A stretch of DNA of 64,000 bases. Origin: Pyropia yezoensis (Eukaryota; Rhodophyta; Bangiophyceae; Bangiales; Bangiaceae). Below the pieces are notes generated by a model. That model did no database searches, was not told the DNA's origin, and saw only the letters and a list, made by a program, of their open reading frames with translations. Position 1 is the first letter of the stretch; the number at the start of each line of letters is the position of its first letter. The DNA lies in NCBI GenBank assembly GCA_009829735.1, contig CM020620.1, positions 19,566,020-19,630,019 on the forward strand, read 5' to 3'. Made by a program: the position numbers and the translations under genes. Positions 41,500 through 54,438 of the stretch are shown one piece after another.

Positions 41500-44400
41500 T
41501 GCGGCGGCGGCAGGGGCGGCAGTGGCGGGCCGGCCGCCACAATGGCCGTCGCCTCGTGGCGCCATGCCCGCCGCGATTGGGCCCACGGTCTTGGCCCAAG
41601 CCGCCACCGGGATTGGCACCGCCCCTGACGGCTGCCCGCACCCGCGGCGCTCTTGCTGCCTGTGGATGCCGGGACGGCATGGCCGTCACCGTTGCCGGTC
41701 GATGTGGGCGGGGCCGTCGCGGCCGCCAAAGTCACAGCCGCCCCGGGGGCGGCTGTCGCCCTTGCACACCCGTGGTCAGCCGCAGCTGTCACCACTGCTG
41801 TTGCTGTGAGAGCAGACGCCGGAGGGGCTCGGCCCTTTTCTTCTCTTCTGGCTGTGGAACTGCTGCCGGCGCCTGAGCTCAAGGTCTTGCGTCTTTGGCA
41901 TTGATAGCACACACGGTGGCCGCCACCTTGTGGGACGGCCCGCAACCGTTGGTGGCGCGCCCGTGGCACCTTCACACACTACATTGTACACGGTGGCGAC
42001 GTTTGGGGAAGAGCCGCCGGCGGTTGGCGGCGGTCAGGTTGCTGCTAGAGACGTTGGGGTGGGTGGCGGTGACACTGGGGGTGGGGTGGCTGTCCCACTG
42101 GCTGGCGCCGCGCCGGGCGGAGAGCTGTGAGTCGCGCACGACGGGTGGCTGGCAGGGCCGCTCGTGGTTCTATGGCGACATCCGTGGAGGTGGCGTTGGG
42201 GGTGGCGGTGGTGGTGACGCCGCCGACCGGCGTCACGGCTGGCAGTGGGTGGCGTTGGTGGTCGTGACGGCGGTGTTCACGTTTGATGCGCAAGGTGGGC
42301 AGCGTGGTGAAGGTTCGGGTGGTCTTGTAAGCGGTGGTGGCGTCGCCTGTGCCGATGCCTGTGACGATGGTGGTGGTGGTGGTGGTGGGGGGGGGGGGGC
42401 GGCGGCGAGCGTGGCGGCGGCGTGCACAACGGCAACGCTGGTGACGGTGGTCTGTGTGACCGTGGTCTGTGGCGGGGCGTCGTTCGCAGCCCCGACGGCG
42501 CGATGGCCGACTGCGCGGCGGTTGGCCACCCCGTGGGCCGGCTACGTCAGTGGCGCCATGGACGGTCGACGCCGGTGGGGTGGCTGCCCCCACCGCGCCC
42601 ATCGCTGACGGTGTGGGGGTGTCCGCTCCTCGGGATGTCCCTGGGGCTGTCCCCGCTGCCTTTAGGTGGCTCTTGGTAGCACACCACGTCGCAGCAGCTG
42701 TGCAGCTGCGCAGGCGGCAGCGATGCGGGCGGCAGCGGCGGCGGAGCGGCAGCTGGCGGGGTGGGCGGGGCGGCGGCTGTCGGGGCGGGGGGTGGACCGG
42801 CGGGGGTGTGGGGTGGGTGGCCCGGCGGGGGACGAGTACCAACGCGGGGGGTGCCATGCCCCCAAGAATTGGGTGGTACGTGGGCGGGCCAGGGGCGGTG
42901 GGGGTTGACCGCGACGGGTAGCGGCTGCGGAAGGGGGGGATGAGGGTGGGGGGCGAGGACGCGCCCGGTAACGGCGGCAGCGGCCCAGCGCGGCCGGGGC
43001 GTGGGGCGGGCTGGGGGCTGGTCGCCCGCGGCACGACGCGCCGTGGCGGCCACGGGAGTACCAGCGCATGATGTTTGGCGCCCCGTGCTCAATGTACATG
43101 TGTGCTCTACTACATTGGGGGCGACGGCACCGCCTGCGCTGAGCCGGGGAGGAAGAAGCGGCTCGCGTGGCCGCGAGACAGACGACGGCAACAGCAAGAG
43201 GTAAAGAGATGCAAGGCTCAGAGCAGGTCATTCAGAGTCAAAGAGTCAAGAGACGATTCGTCGCGCGCCCGTGCGCGGGGGATGGACGCCACCGCCACCG
43301 CCACCCTGTGGCGGGCAGGCGGCGCGAGGAGGGCGAGCGGCACCACACGGGCGGCCTGGGTGAGGCGGGGTGGACGACAGGTGACGCTTCTTTCTCTTTC
43401 ATTGAGTGGTGTCGTTGTTGCAGTGCGGTCGGAAGAGCTGTTGAGGTTGGGTGTTGCGGGGAGCGGGAGTGCGTGGTTTTTGGGTTTGGCGAGGGGCGCT
43501 CTAGTATTCTTGGAGTGTGGGCGATGGGGGCTTGCGATTGGAGGGCTGTGGTGAGGGGGGTGGCGAGCGCGTGAGTGCGAGCGGGTGGTGTTCTGCACTG
43601 TCGGAATCGCATGATGACAGAAGCGCCCCCTCCACTGTGATGACGGTGGGCAAAGAGACGCTTTGTCTTCGACATACTGGGCCGTCGGTCGGCCAGCTGC
43701 ATGTTGGTGTCGGTGCTGTTCTTGTCAGCGGCGTTGGCGGTGGCGACGGCGCCCCGCCGTTGCAGCCCTTCTGGACGACTCAAAGATGGACGGCGGGAAG
43801 TAGGTGCTCGTGGCGTCAAGCGAGGGCAAAGGGAAGCGCCCTGCCTCCTGCCCACCGAGCTTGAGTGCTCGGTTAGGAACATGATATGTATCCATATCTG
43901 CACATTCACGCCCACATTGTCATTGAAATGAACGGAACAGTAACAAGAAGCGCCCTTTTCAGGCTTGCAACGAGGAGGGGCCTTTTGTGGCTGCTCTTTT
44001 GTTGGAAGGCAGGGAGGGCGACCAATCGAGTAACGCGGACCTCCCCTCGGGCTCACCAGTGCCGTGACTCTGCCTCCGACCGTGTTGTCCGCTGTAGCAC
44101 CCAGGAGGACAGAATGATGCATGCACGCCCGTATCCCGATATCACCACCCGTCAACAAACTGCTCCGACCCCCACACGCTGTTGCAGAGGCCGTGCCGAC
44201 AGACAGGGTGTCTCGCCCGAGGGTGCCGGTCGTTCCTTGCTCCGTTTGTCTTGATTACGGGGCCCCCGCGATGAGGTGTTGCAGCGGGGTGTCAAGCAAT
44301 AGTAGTGTTGCTGTCGACTGGGGACGTCCGAGTCAACAAGGATGGAGGCGCTTTACTTTTGGTCCTGCCTCCTCACGCCAAGAGGGCGGCATCAAGCGTG

Positions 44401-44972
44401 GTGGCCCGAGAAGGCGTGCGCTGGCTGTTCTGCCAGCGACGAGGCGCGGGTGAGCGGACGCACGAATCCCTGTCGAGGGCCCATGGGCCATCATGGCGTG
44501 CTGCCTTAGGCTCGGACTTTCGGGCCGCCGAGGCCGTGAGCAAGCATGGCGGGAAGATAATTTTTTAGGCTGTTAACGAAGGTGTAGCCGGCGCAATGGG
44601 GAGGGGACGCCACTCTTTGCTGCGCGTTGGCCGCTGCTTCGGGCAGAGAACGTGGCAAGCGCTTAAAGACAGTTTCTGGCCATGTAGGTCCTGGAGGCTG
44701 GCCCGCTCAGAACGGCGTGGCCCACCCAGTTCCCTATAAGAACGCATCGCAGCTCTTGGCACGGGCTGACCGCCAGAGCAGGCGAGCCCCGTGACGCGGC
44801 GCGCACAGCCCACGGGGCGGTGTGCCCTGCGTGCTGCTCCCCGTCGGTGCACGACGCGCCTGCGCGTGCGCCTACGATGGCCCTCCCCCCACCCATCGCA
44901 CGCAGGAGCAGGAACGATCGCTGACCAGCGACGGACCGCCGGGGGGGCATCGCATCACCGGGCGTAGACGGG

Positions 44973-45638
44973 ATGGAGGTGCGTGCACCTTGGAGCGGCT
45001 GCGGCGGGAGCAGCAGTTACCGCTACTGCTGCGGCTGGGCTGGCGGTTCCCATCACCAAGGGGACGACGGCGGCTTGCCTGCCGCGGACCCCTACCGGCT
45101 GACCAGTTGTGGTGCGGCAATGACCAGGGACGGCGTTCCGTGCCGTCTTGGATCGCTCTCCACGGGTGCAGCGGGAGGTACTGCGGTCGCCGGCGAGCCC
45201 CGACGGCCAGTGCAGGGGGGGGAACATGCTGATCTCACTTACGCTTGTGCGGCGCCCCTCTCTTACTTCTCCGTGCCTCACTGCGTGGCGCCACCATTGG
45301 GTGGCAGCGCTCGTACCGGCTACCCTTGCACTGTCCTGGACACTCTGCAGGCCACGGGCAACGTCGGTGGGTACTACGTCATCCGCGGCGGCAGTCACCT
45401 GGCAGGGGGCTCCTCGTCCACGGTCTTGGTCCTTGTTCCCCATCCTCCGCCGGCGCTGGCCACCCTGCGCGGCTGTGTGGGTGCGGGAGTTCCCAACGGA
45501 GAGCCGACGCCGGCCTGCGCATGCGGCTGTCTGGGTACTGTGCTGCCCCTGTGGCTGCTGGCCAGCGGCGGGGGCGTGTTGATGCCAGCGCTACCTGCAT
45601 GGCCCTCCCTGTCGCGGCCGTCGCCGTCGCCGTCGTCG

Positions 45639-45698
<60 letters not shown>

Positions 45699-45917
45699 AC
45701 GCCGCCACCAACGCCAACGTCTATCCCGCTCAACGGCACCCCTCCCTTCCACGACGGGTCGTCGCCCCCGCCGGATCCATCGGCAGGCTGGATCGACGGG
45801 GCGGCGGTGAGCGCCCGGGTGCCGCTGACCCTGACGCGTGGCGCCCCGTGCCCGTCCCACCCGGTGCCGACGACCGGCGGGTGGCCGTACGCGGTGCCAC
45901 CCAGGGGGGGGCCGTAG
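44973..45917 (+). CDS. Doubtful hypothetical Pro-rich protein
   Basis: 314-codon frame from ATG 44973. Residues ~85-165 have mixed composition (LSYFSVPHCVAPPLGG, TGNVGGYYVIRGG), followed by a long Pro run encoded by the GCC-type tract and a Pro/Thr/Gly tail. No signal peptide, no recognised domain and no C/T-rich leader. Could be chance openness in GC-rich DNA. Confidence 0.25.
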
Positions 45918-46415
45918 CCACCGCGGGGGGTCCCCCCCGCCACCCAGAGCACATGTGCCGCCGGGGGTGGGGTGGGGGGGGGGGTGGGGGGAGGGACACG
46001 CGCGACGCAGGGCCATTGCTGCGGCACTTGTCGAGCCGCGGGGGGAAGGGGTTGCTCGCGCGAGTGGAATACGGCTATCCACCGCCAAGAGGATAGGGAT
46101 GGGGCGGCACGGAGGGGGAGGGAGGTGGGAAGGGAGACGGCGTGGGGCGTCGACCCGCGTGTCGCCGTCCCCCAGATGCTGCGTGCTGGGCGAGGGGATG
46201 GTTGCACGCTGTGAGGGAGGGGGTGGCGGTGCGGAATTGCCGCGTCCGTCTGGCCTGGGCATGCCCCTCCTCACCGGCCCGCCGGCACGGCGGGCACGCG
46301 GGCTGGTGAGGAGTCACCCGTCCGTCGAAGGTGCCGACCCGCTTCCGCGCCTCGCCAAGTGCGAGAAGGGAAGAGAATGCGCTCGAGGGAAAAAGAGATC
46401 TCGGCCAAGCCGGGT

Positions 46416-46516
46416 GTGTACATACTGTCTGTACTGTACAGTATGTGCTGTATGTACAGAACTGTACAGTACATACGTACTGTACAGTTCATTGTACAGT
46501 ATGTTCATACTGTACT
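46416..46516. repeat. 100-bp TGTAC/GTACA palindromic island
   Basis: A dense series of ACTGTACAGTA-type palindromes that can pair with one another in many ways. Sharp AT-rich island within GC-rich DNA, 0.4 kb upstream of the TamB-like gene. Confidence 0.8.
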
Positions 46517-46900
46517 CTGGCGGGATCCCGCAACCGAGGCGCGCTGCGGCCATTGCTATTGGCTGCGTGGCCGAGTGGCTCCTCGAAGCGGGGCACATAA
46601 ATACGAACACAGAGGGGGCGGGGTGCCTCCCTCTTGTCCACCGCTCCGCCGCGCTTCCTCTCACCCGCGTACCGCGGCCGGCCGTCGCGGTCGCGCCCAT
46701 CGGCAGGCGCCCCCCCGCCGCGTCATGCAGTGGCGCTGCCGCAGTCGGCGCACCTGACGCCAACCCCACCTCCCTCCTACCCGCCCCTTTCTGTTTTTTT
46801 TTGGGGGGGGGGGGTTCCTGTTTCCTTCCACCTCTACGTTGCCCCCCCCTTCCCCCCCCCCCCTCACCTTGTCCGTGTTCGCGGGGTGCGACTGACGGCC

Positions 46901-49900
46901 ATGTCATCGCCGCGCGTCGCCCTGGCGTTCCGCCCCCCCGCCTTTTTGGCCGCCCCCCCCCACCGGTTGCGCGCCGCCCCCGCCGCCGCCACCGCCACCG
47001 CCACCGCCGCCCCCGCCGCCGTCGTCCCCGCCACCACTGCCACCACCGCCAGCCGGTACCCCATCCTCGGCGCCCCGGTCTGTCGGCGGCGGCCGCCCGC
47101 AGCGGCGGTCGCGGTGGAGGTGGCGGCGGCGGGCTCGGCGGGCCGGCGGGTGGGAGCCGGGTGGCGTGGCGCGCGGCACGGCGGCAGCCACCAGCCGTCG
47201 GAGCGGGGGGCGGCGGGGTGGGGTGGCGGCGGTGCCGCCGACGGGCGTTGGGGTGGGGGTGGGGGTGACCGCAGCAGCGGCGGCGGCAGCAGGCCCGTCA
47301 CCGCCGTGGCCGCTGCCGCCGCGGGCGCCCTCTTGCCGCCCCTCGCTGGGCTGCTGTGGCGGCCTGCTGCCGCCGCCGCCGCCGCCGCCGCGGTTGTGGC
47401 CTCGGTGGGGGGGGGAGGCGGCGGCTGCGGGGGGCTGGCGGCCACCCCCACCGCCGCTGTTGGCGATGGCGGTGTGGCGGTGCCGCCTGGGCCCACCGCC
47501 GGCGGCGGCGACGGCGGCGTGGCGGTGCCGCCTGGGCCCCCCGCCGGCGGTGGCGACGGCGGGGTGGCGGTGCCGCCCGGGCGGCCGCCGTCCCCCCTCG
47601 AGGGGGCGCCCCCCCCCGCCCCCCCCCCCCCCCTCCCCCCCCCCCTCCCCCCCCGCCAGGGGAGCATCCCCTGTGGGAGCGGCTGCTGCAGCTGGCGGCG
47701 GCGGCGGCGGTGGCGGCGGCGGCGCTGCTCGTCGTCTCGGCCGCCTCGGCGGTCGACGCGCGCGTCCGGGAGGCCATTGCCGCCGCGGCGGTGGGGGTGA
47801 CCGCCGGCGGCGGGGGCGGCGTTGGCGGCGGCGGCACCGCCGGGCGGCCCCTCACGTACGGGCGGGTGGTGCGGCTGCTGCCGGGGCCGGGCGTGCGGCT
47901 GGCCGACGTGGCGTTGGCGCCGGCGGTCGCCCCGCCGGGCGGCGACCCGGCGGCGGGTGGGGGCGGCGGCGCGTCGCCGCCGACGGCGCCCGACGTGGCT
48001 GCCCGGGCGGTGGACGTGCGGGTCGTTGGTCTGGGGCGGTGGCTGGCCAGCCGGGGGGGGGGGGGGGGCTCCGCCTGGGCATCGTCCTCCACGGGCCGGT
48101 CATCAAGGTGCGGCAGCGGCTGGTGCCGCCCGTCTTGGTAGACGGCGTGCCCGTTGCGGGCGCCGAGTGGGACGTTGGGGTCGGGGGGGGGGGCGGCACC
48201 TCTCCTGGGGGGGGGGGGGCGCCCGCCGACACGACCGCCGCCGCCGCCACCGCCGCGGGCAAGGTGGAGACGGCGGCGGCGGCGGCGGTGACCGACACGG
48301 TGACCGACGGCCTGCGGGCCACGCTCGGCCGAGACCTCCCCGTCATGGTCAGCTACGTACACCTCCGGGGGGGGACGCTGGAGCTGACCGCCGCGCGCGT
48401 CGGCGACTATGGGCACCTCGGCGAGACGGTCGTGCTCCACGGCGTTGACGCGGACGTGGACGTGACGCTGGGGGCGGATTCGCCCCGCCGCAAGGGGCGC
48501 CGGCGCTTTCCCTGGTGGGGTGGAGGGGGCCCTGCACGTGCCCCCGTAAGACCTGCCGGGGGGGGGGCGGACGCGAACGCAGCGCCGCCCCCCGGCGCCA
48601 CGCGGCGGCCGGCCGCGGCCGCGCCCATCGTTGCGACGCCGTCCCCGTGGTCGGGCGCGCCCGCCCGGGGCGGCGGGCGGGTGCTCCTGGCCGCCGCCAC
48701 GGGCGTCGGCGGCCCGCCCGCGGCGGCCGCCGCGATGTGGGGTGGGGAACGGGCGCAGCGTCTGCCGGGCGGCGGCCACAGCCTGCGGGTGGCAGAGTGG
48801 GTGGCGGGCGCCCCGCCGAAGGTAGCCGGGGGGGTGGCCGCTGTGGCGCCACCGCCGCCGCCGCCGCCGCCGCAGCCGCTGCCACCGTCTCGCCCAGAGG
48901 TGGCGGCGGCGGCGGCCACGCGCACGGGTGCCCCTGGCGGCAATTCCGACGGGGTCCCTTCCGCCGCCGCGTCACCCCCCGCTGCTGGCGGCGTGTCTCC
49001 CCACTCCCTCCTCTCCGCGGTGGTGACCGCGACGGTGCGGGCGCGGCCCGCGTCGGGGGGCACCCTCACCGCGCGCGTGCGGGTGGCTGTGGCGGACCTG
49101 TTCCCTGCCCCCCTGCGCCGTGGCGGCACCGGTGCCTCCCGCCCTCTCGTGACGGTCGACGTGGACGCGGCGGGCGTGGCCACCCGCGACGTGGCCACCG
49201 TCCTCAACATGCCCTTCCGCTCGGACGCGGGCCGGGTGGCGGCCCGCCTGTCCGTCGCGTTTCGTCGGTCGTCGCCCACCCCTGAGCTGCACGGCGACGC
49301 GGTGCTGGGGGACATGGCGCTGCGCTTCCACCCCGACCGCGACGTGCCTGCGCTCCATGACGTGACGGGGCGCCTGCGCTTTGACGACACGACCGTCTTT
49401 TTCGACGGGCCCACTGGCGCCCTCGGCTCGCTGCCCTTGACGGTGGTGGGCAGCTTGGACCTCGATCGTGGTTACGACCTGGTGGGGGTGGTGCGGCCCG
49501 TGTCGGCCGATGCCCTGCTCGACACCTTTGCCGTGCGACAGTGCGTGCCGATTGTCGCGTCGTTGCGGGGGCAGGCACGCATGAGCGGGCCGCTGTACGC
49601 GCCGGTGCTGGCGGGCTGGACTGAGACGGTGCCGTCGTCGGCGTCGGTGGGGGCGCAGGCCAAAAGCGGCAGTGGCGGCGTCGACAGCAGCGGCGTCGGC
49701 GCTGCGACCGACTCTGGGGCGGGCCCCGCCGCGCCAGTCTTGCTGGACAAGCTCCCCCTGCTATCGGCCGACGCGGACTGGACGTGGGATGCCGCCGCGG
49801 GCGTCTTTACCCTCCACTCATCCCGCGCGGCGGTAGCGCCCATGGCGGGCGGGGGCTCCCTCACCACCTCGGGCGGCCTCTACATGGACCTTACCGCCGC

Positions 49901-52900
49901 GAATGACTGGGGCATCTCGCGGCCGGTGCACCACCCGCGGTCGCCCAAGGCGCCATCCCGCCTTTCGGCCGGCGGCAGGGGAGGCGGCAGCGGCGGCAGC
50001 GGCAGCGGCAGCGGCGGCGGTGGCGGTGGCCGGGCGGCGGGCCTCACGGGGGGCTTGGCCATGCCCCCTCCCCCCGCCGCCGTCTTTGACTTGGACGATG
50101 GCACACTCGCGCCAGCCCGGCCCGGCGACACGCTCGTCGCGTCGGTGCGCGTGGCGGGCATTGACGGCTCGTGGCTGCTCCGCACGTATGGGGGCGACGG
50201 GGGCGTCGCGGCGGCCGCCGCGCTCGGCTCTATGGACGCGGACGTGTCGGTGGTGGGTCCCGCAGACGACGCACGCGTCAAGGTGGTGTGGCGGACCGTC
50301 GGGCCACCGCCGGCGGTGAGCCTCAACGACGGTAGGGGACCGGGTGCCGACGGAGGGGGCGCCCCTGGGGGGGCGCTCGGCGGCTCGTCGTCCATGGAGC
50401 CCCGCAACCTGCTGTCGCGGCCAACGGCGGCAGCGCCATCGGCGCCGCTGCCGCCACGCGAGCGGGACGCAGCGCCAGTGCCGCCGTCGGCGAGCGCGCC
50501 CGCCCCCGTCGCCGACGAGCCGGCGGCGTCGAGCGGGCCGACCTCGGCAGGGCCGCCCACGTCAGACCGGCGGTCGGCAGCGGCGCCCGCGGCGACCAAG
50601 CTCGGGCCGTCCGCCGCGACCGCGGCCGCCCGGCGGGCCGCCCTGCGGCCCGTGGTCGCCGACACTGTCGCGCTGCCGGCCCCACTGGGTGCGTTGTCGG
50701 CCGCCCTCGTGGGTACAGGCGACCCTGCAGGGCCAGACGTGGCCGTCGCTCCAGAGATTGACCCCCCACCGTCGCTGGCGCCACCCGCAACGCCCGCACC
50801 CGACGCTCCCCCCCCCCCAGCGGCGGCGCCGTCCCATGGCTCCGCCCCTGCCACCTCCCCGCGTGTCCCCCCCTCCGCTCCCTCCGTTGGCGGCCGTCGG
50901 TCGGCAGCCACCTCTGTGGTGGTGCCACCGCCTACGGGGGGTGGGGAGCCTCCGCCGTCTGTGCTGGGCGGCGGTGACTTTTCTGGCGTCGTCCACCTGC
51001 GGCTGGGCGACCCGCCAGCGGCGCGGCGGGTCAAGATCAACACGGTCGTGCGGGGCTTTGACGCGCGGCGCCTCGCGTGGCACCTTGACCCCGCCGCTGG
51101 CGGGCGTTCGGCAGCGGCGGCCGCGGGGGCGGCGGCGGCGTCCCCCCCTGCCGCCGCCGCCGCGGCGGCGACCGCGTCGGTGCGGGATACGCTGGGCCGG
51201 CTGCCGCCGCTGTCCATCTCGGCCGAGTCGTGCTTTGCGGGCGTCCTGCAGGAGCGCCTGCTCATCCCGCCCGGCGCGACGGCGCTGCCCCGCTCCCCCG
51301 AATCCGAGCTCGTCTCGGCCGACGGCGCGCTCGCGCTGCGGCGGCTGCGCTTCAACGGGGTGGCCTTCCCGTCCACCCTCCGCGGCACCGTCCGCGCTTC
51401 GGCCGACACGTTTGGCATCACGCTCGTCGACGCCCACCGGCGGGGGGCGGGGGCGCCCGCCGCGGCGGCGCCCCGCCCCGACCAGCCTGGGGACCTCATC
51501 CGGGTGACGGCGGCGGTGCCCGCGGGGGAGGCGACGCTGACCATCCGCCGCGGGCGGGCGGCCTTTCACGCGCGGCTGATTGCGCCGGCGGGCCTGCCGT
51601 CGGCCCACCTGTCGGTCGACGCGAGGGCGGTGGATATCGGGGCGCTGTCGGGGACGCCCTCGGCGGCGGGCATCCTGACCGGCCGCCTCGACGCGGACGT
51701 GCCGTCGCACAGCGCGCGGGGGAGCGTGTCAGTGGAGCGCCCGGCGGTGGGGGCGGCACGCCTCTCCGCCGCCGCCGCCGACGTGCTGTGGCTGGACCGG
51801 ACGGTTGTGGTGCAGCGCGCAGTCGTCCGCCGCCGCCGTTCCGAGGTGCACGTTGAGGCGCGGGCGGACCTGCCCCCGTGGGAGGGGCCCCACGCGGCGC
51901 CAACGCCGGCGGCTGTGGCCGCAGCGGCGGGGTGGGAGGTCAAGGCAGTGGCGCCCCGGCTGGACGTGCGGGACATGGTGCACGTGCTCGCAGCCGCGCC
52001 GTCGCGGGGGGGGGCGGCCGCAGCGGGGGGGGGTGGCGGCGGCAGCAACGGCGGCGGCGGCGGGGCCACCGCCAGTGGGCGTGCCCGCGGCTCGCCCGCC
52101 GCCGCGGCCGACCCCCACATCTGGCAGGTGCCCGACGTCCCGCTGCAGCAGCAGCTTGCCTGGTTTGACGCCTACGTCCGCGCCACCTCCGAGGCGGCAC
52201 GCCGCGACGCCAGCGCGCCCGCCGCGCCGTCCACGCTTGAGGGGGGGGTGGCCGGACCGCCCGCGGTGGCGGCGGCGGGCCGTGGCAAACGGCCGCCGAC
52301 GCCCCTGCCCGACCTGTCGGACCTGCGCGGCACCTTTCACGGCACCCTCACTGCGGCCTACCGCCCCCCAGCACCAGCGGTAGCCGCGGCGCAGCCGCCC
52401 CCGCTGCTGTTGGCGCCACAGGACGGCGGCACTGGGGACGCCGCCACACGCAGACAGCCGCCGCCGTCTGTGGACGGGGGCGACGGCAGCGGGGCTGCGC
52501 GTGCCGCGGTTGTAGAGCCTGTGGACGGCTCGGCTGGTAGCGGCGGCGTCCACGGCGCCGGCCTCGGTGGTGGTCGCGGTTTCGCTTGGGCGGTCGACGC
52601 GCCGTGGCAGCCCCGGGCTGTCGCTGTGGGGGATAGGGCGCGCGGGGACACCCTGGCGGGTGGTTCGGTGCGGACATCTGCGCTCGCTGCGGCCGCCTTC
52701 CCTCATCCACTGGGTGCAGCGCCTCCCGTGGTTCCCAACGGCGGTGTGCGTCACCCCGCCGCAACCCCAGCGAGGGAATTCGGGCTGGAACATGAGCCCG
52801 AGGACGTGGTCCCATCTTCTCCGCTGTTCGCAGCTGAGGAGGCGGCGGACGTCCCCGCCGTCAATGCCAATGTTCCCGTCGACCTCGTGCGTCGCCTGCT

Positions 52901-54406
52901 CCACACAACCGTGGACGTGACTGTAACGGGCAACAGCGTCCGGCTGGGCCCCCACTCCCTCGGCCGCGTCGACGCGGCCGGCCACCTGGCCGACGGCGCC
53001 ATCACCCTGGAGCGGCTGTCTTGCGCGTCATCGTCTGCAGCGGCGGCGGCGGCGGCTGCCGCCGCCGCCGAGACCACCCCCGCCCCCCCGTCGGGGACCC
53101 CTGCGGCGGGCGCGAGGCTGTCAGTATCGGTGGGCGGGCAGCTGTCGCTGACGACAGGGGAGCTGCGCGGCCACGGGGTGTTTGCGAACGCGTCGGCGCG
53201 GGCGCTCGCGGCGTACACGCCCGCGCAGCTGCGGCTAGGCGGCCGCCTGTCTGGGTCGGTGGCGCTGTCGGGGAGCGTCGGGGAGCCCCGCGCGGCGGCG
53301 GCGGCGGCGTGGAGCCGGGGGGCCGTCCAGCGCACCCGCGTGCGGGGCGCCAAGGTTGCGGCGCTGTGGGATGGGGGGCGCCTTGACGTACGCGTCGACG
53401 CGCGCGTCGGCGGCAACGTGCCCGCCGGGCGGGGGGGTGGGGGGGAGGACCACACGGCCGCCGCCGTCGGCCCCGCCGACGGCACCGCGGCGGCGGGGGC
53501 GTCGCCGGGTCTGCAGCGGGGCGCCGCCGACGGCGACGCGGCCGACGCCCCCGCTGACGGTGGGGAGGACGAGTGGGCGTACGATGACCCCGACGGGGTG
53601 GAGGAGGAGCCGCCGGGCGACGGCGCCGCCCGCGGGGCGGCGCCGCCCGCCGTGCGCGGCCGGTGGCGGCGGCAACTGGCGCACGTGGCGCCGCGGCCGG
53701 GCGAAAAGTTTTCGCTCGTCCTGTCTGCACCCGCCCGGCCGCCCGCGCTGGTCGCCCTCCAGCGCCAGCTGGTCGGCGTCCACGAGGCGGCGGCGGCGGT
53801 TGTGGCAGACTGGGAGGCGGCTGCCGACGCGGGGGGGGAGCACCCGCCGCCGGTTCGCCCGGCGTCGTCCGTGGCGGGGCCCGTCGACGGGACGGCGGCG
53901 CCTGCGGTGGCCCCATCGGTGGGCGGCCACGCCGGCAGTGGCGGCGGCGGCGGCGCCGACGGCGGCGCGGCGGGTGAGCCTGACGACAGCCTCAAGGTTG
54001 ACCTGGAGGTCCGCAAACACGGCCTGCTGCTGCTGTCCGCGTTGGCCCCCGACGTGGGCGTCGTGGACGGTACCGCGGACCTCCTCGTCCGTGTGCGCGG
54101 CACGGTGGGGGCCCCGCATGTGAGCGGCTACGCGTCTGTGGCGGGCGGCCGCTTGTGGCCCGCCGCGCTGGCAGAGCCCCTCGAAGAATTCAAGGCCGAG
54201 GTGGCGGTCGTCCACGGCGGCGTCCTGCACGTCCGCTCCGCGTCGGCGCGGGTGGGCGGCCGCCGCCTCACCGCCCGCGGTGCGCTGCCGCTGACAACCT
54301 CCCTCGGCGCCGCCGCCGCGCGGGAGGTGGCCGCGACGGACGGCCGCCCGCCCGCCGCTGACCACCGGATGTTTGCGGCGCGGCCGCCGCGGCCGCCGCG
54401 GTCAGC

Positions 54407-54438
<32 letters not shown>

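Larger units (their letters stand above)
40215..46900. other. 6.7-kb gene-poor stretch with palindromes, triplet tracts and one doubtful frame
   Basis: No protein family recognised on either strand. It holds two TGTAC-rich palindromic patches, a 27-bp tandem repeat, a GGC tract (41424-41523) and a GCC tract (45625-45715). Many frames stay open only because the DNA is so GC-rich. 46780-46900 is the C/T-rich leader of the TamB-like gene. Confidence 0.45.

Noticed and set aside
41424..41523. Gly-repeat protein from the GGC tract
   Set aside because: Triplet tract readable as poly-Gly, poly-Ala or poly-Arg in all frames, with no protein-like flanks.
46416..46516. CRISPR array
   Set aside because: No regular repeat-spacer alternation; palindromes overlap one another, and the DNA is eukaryotic.
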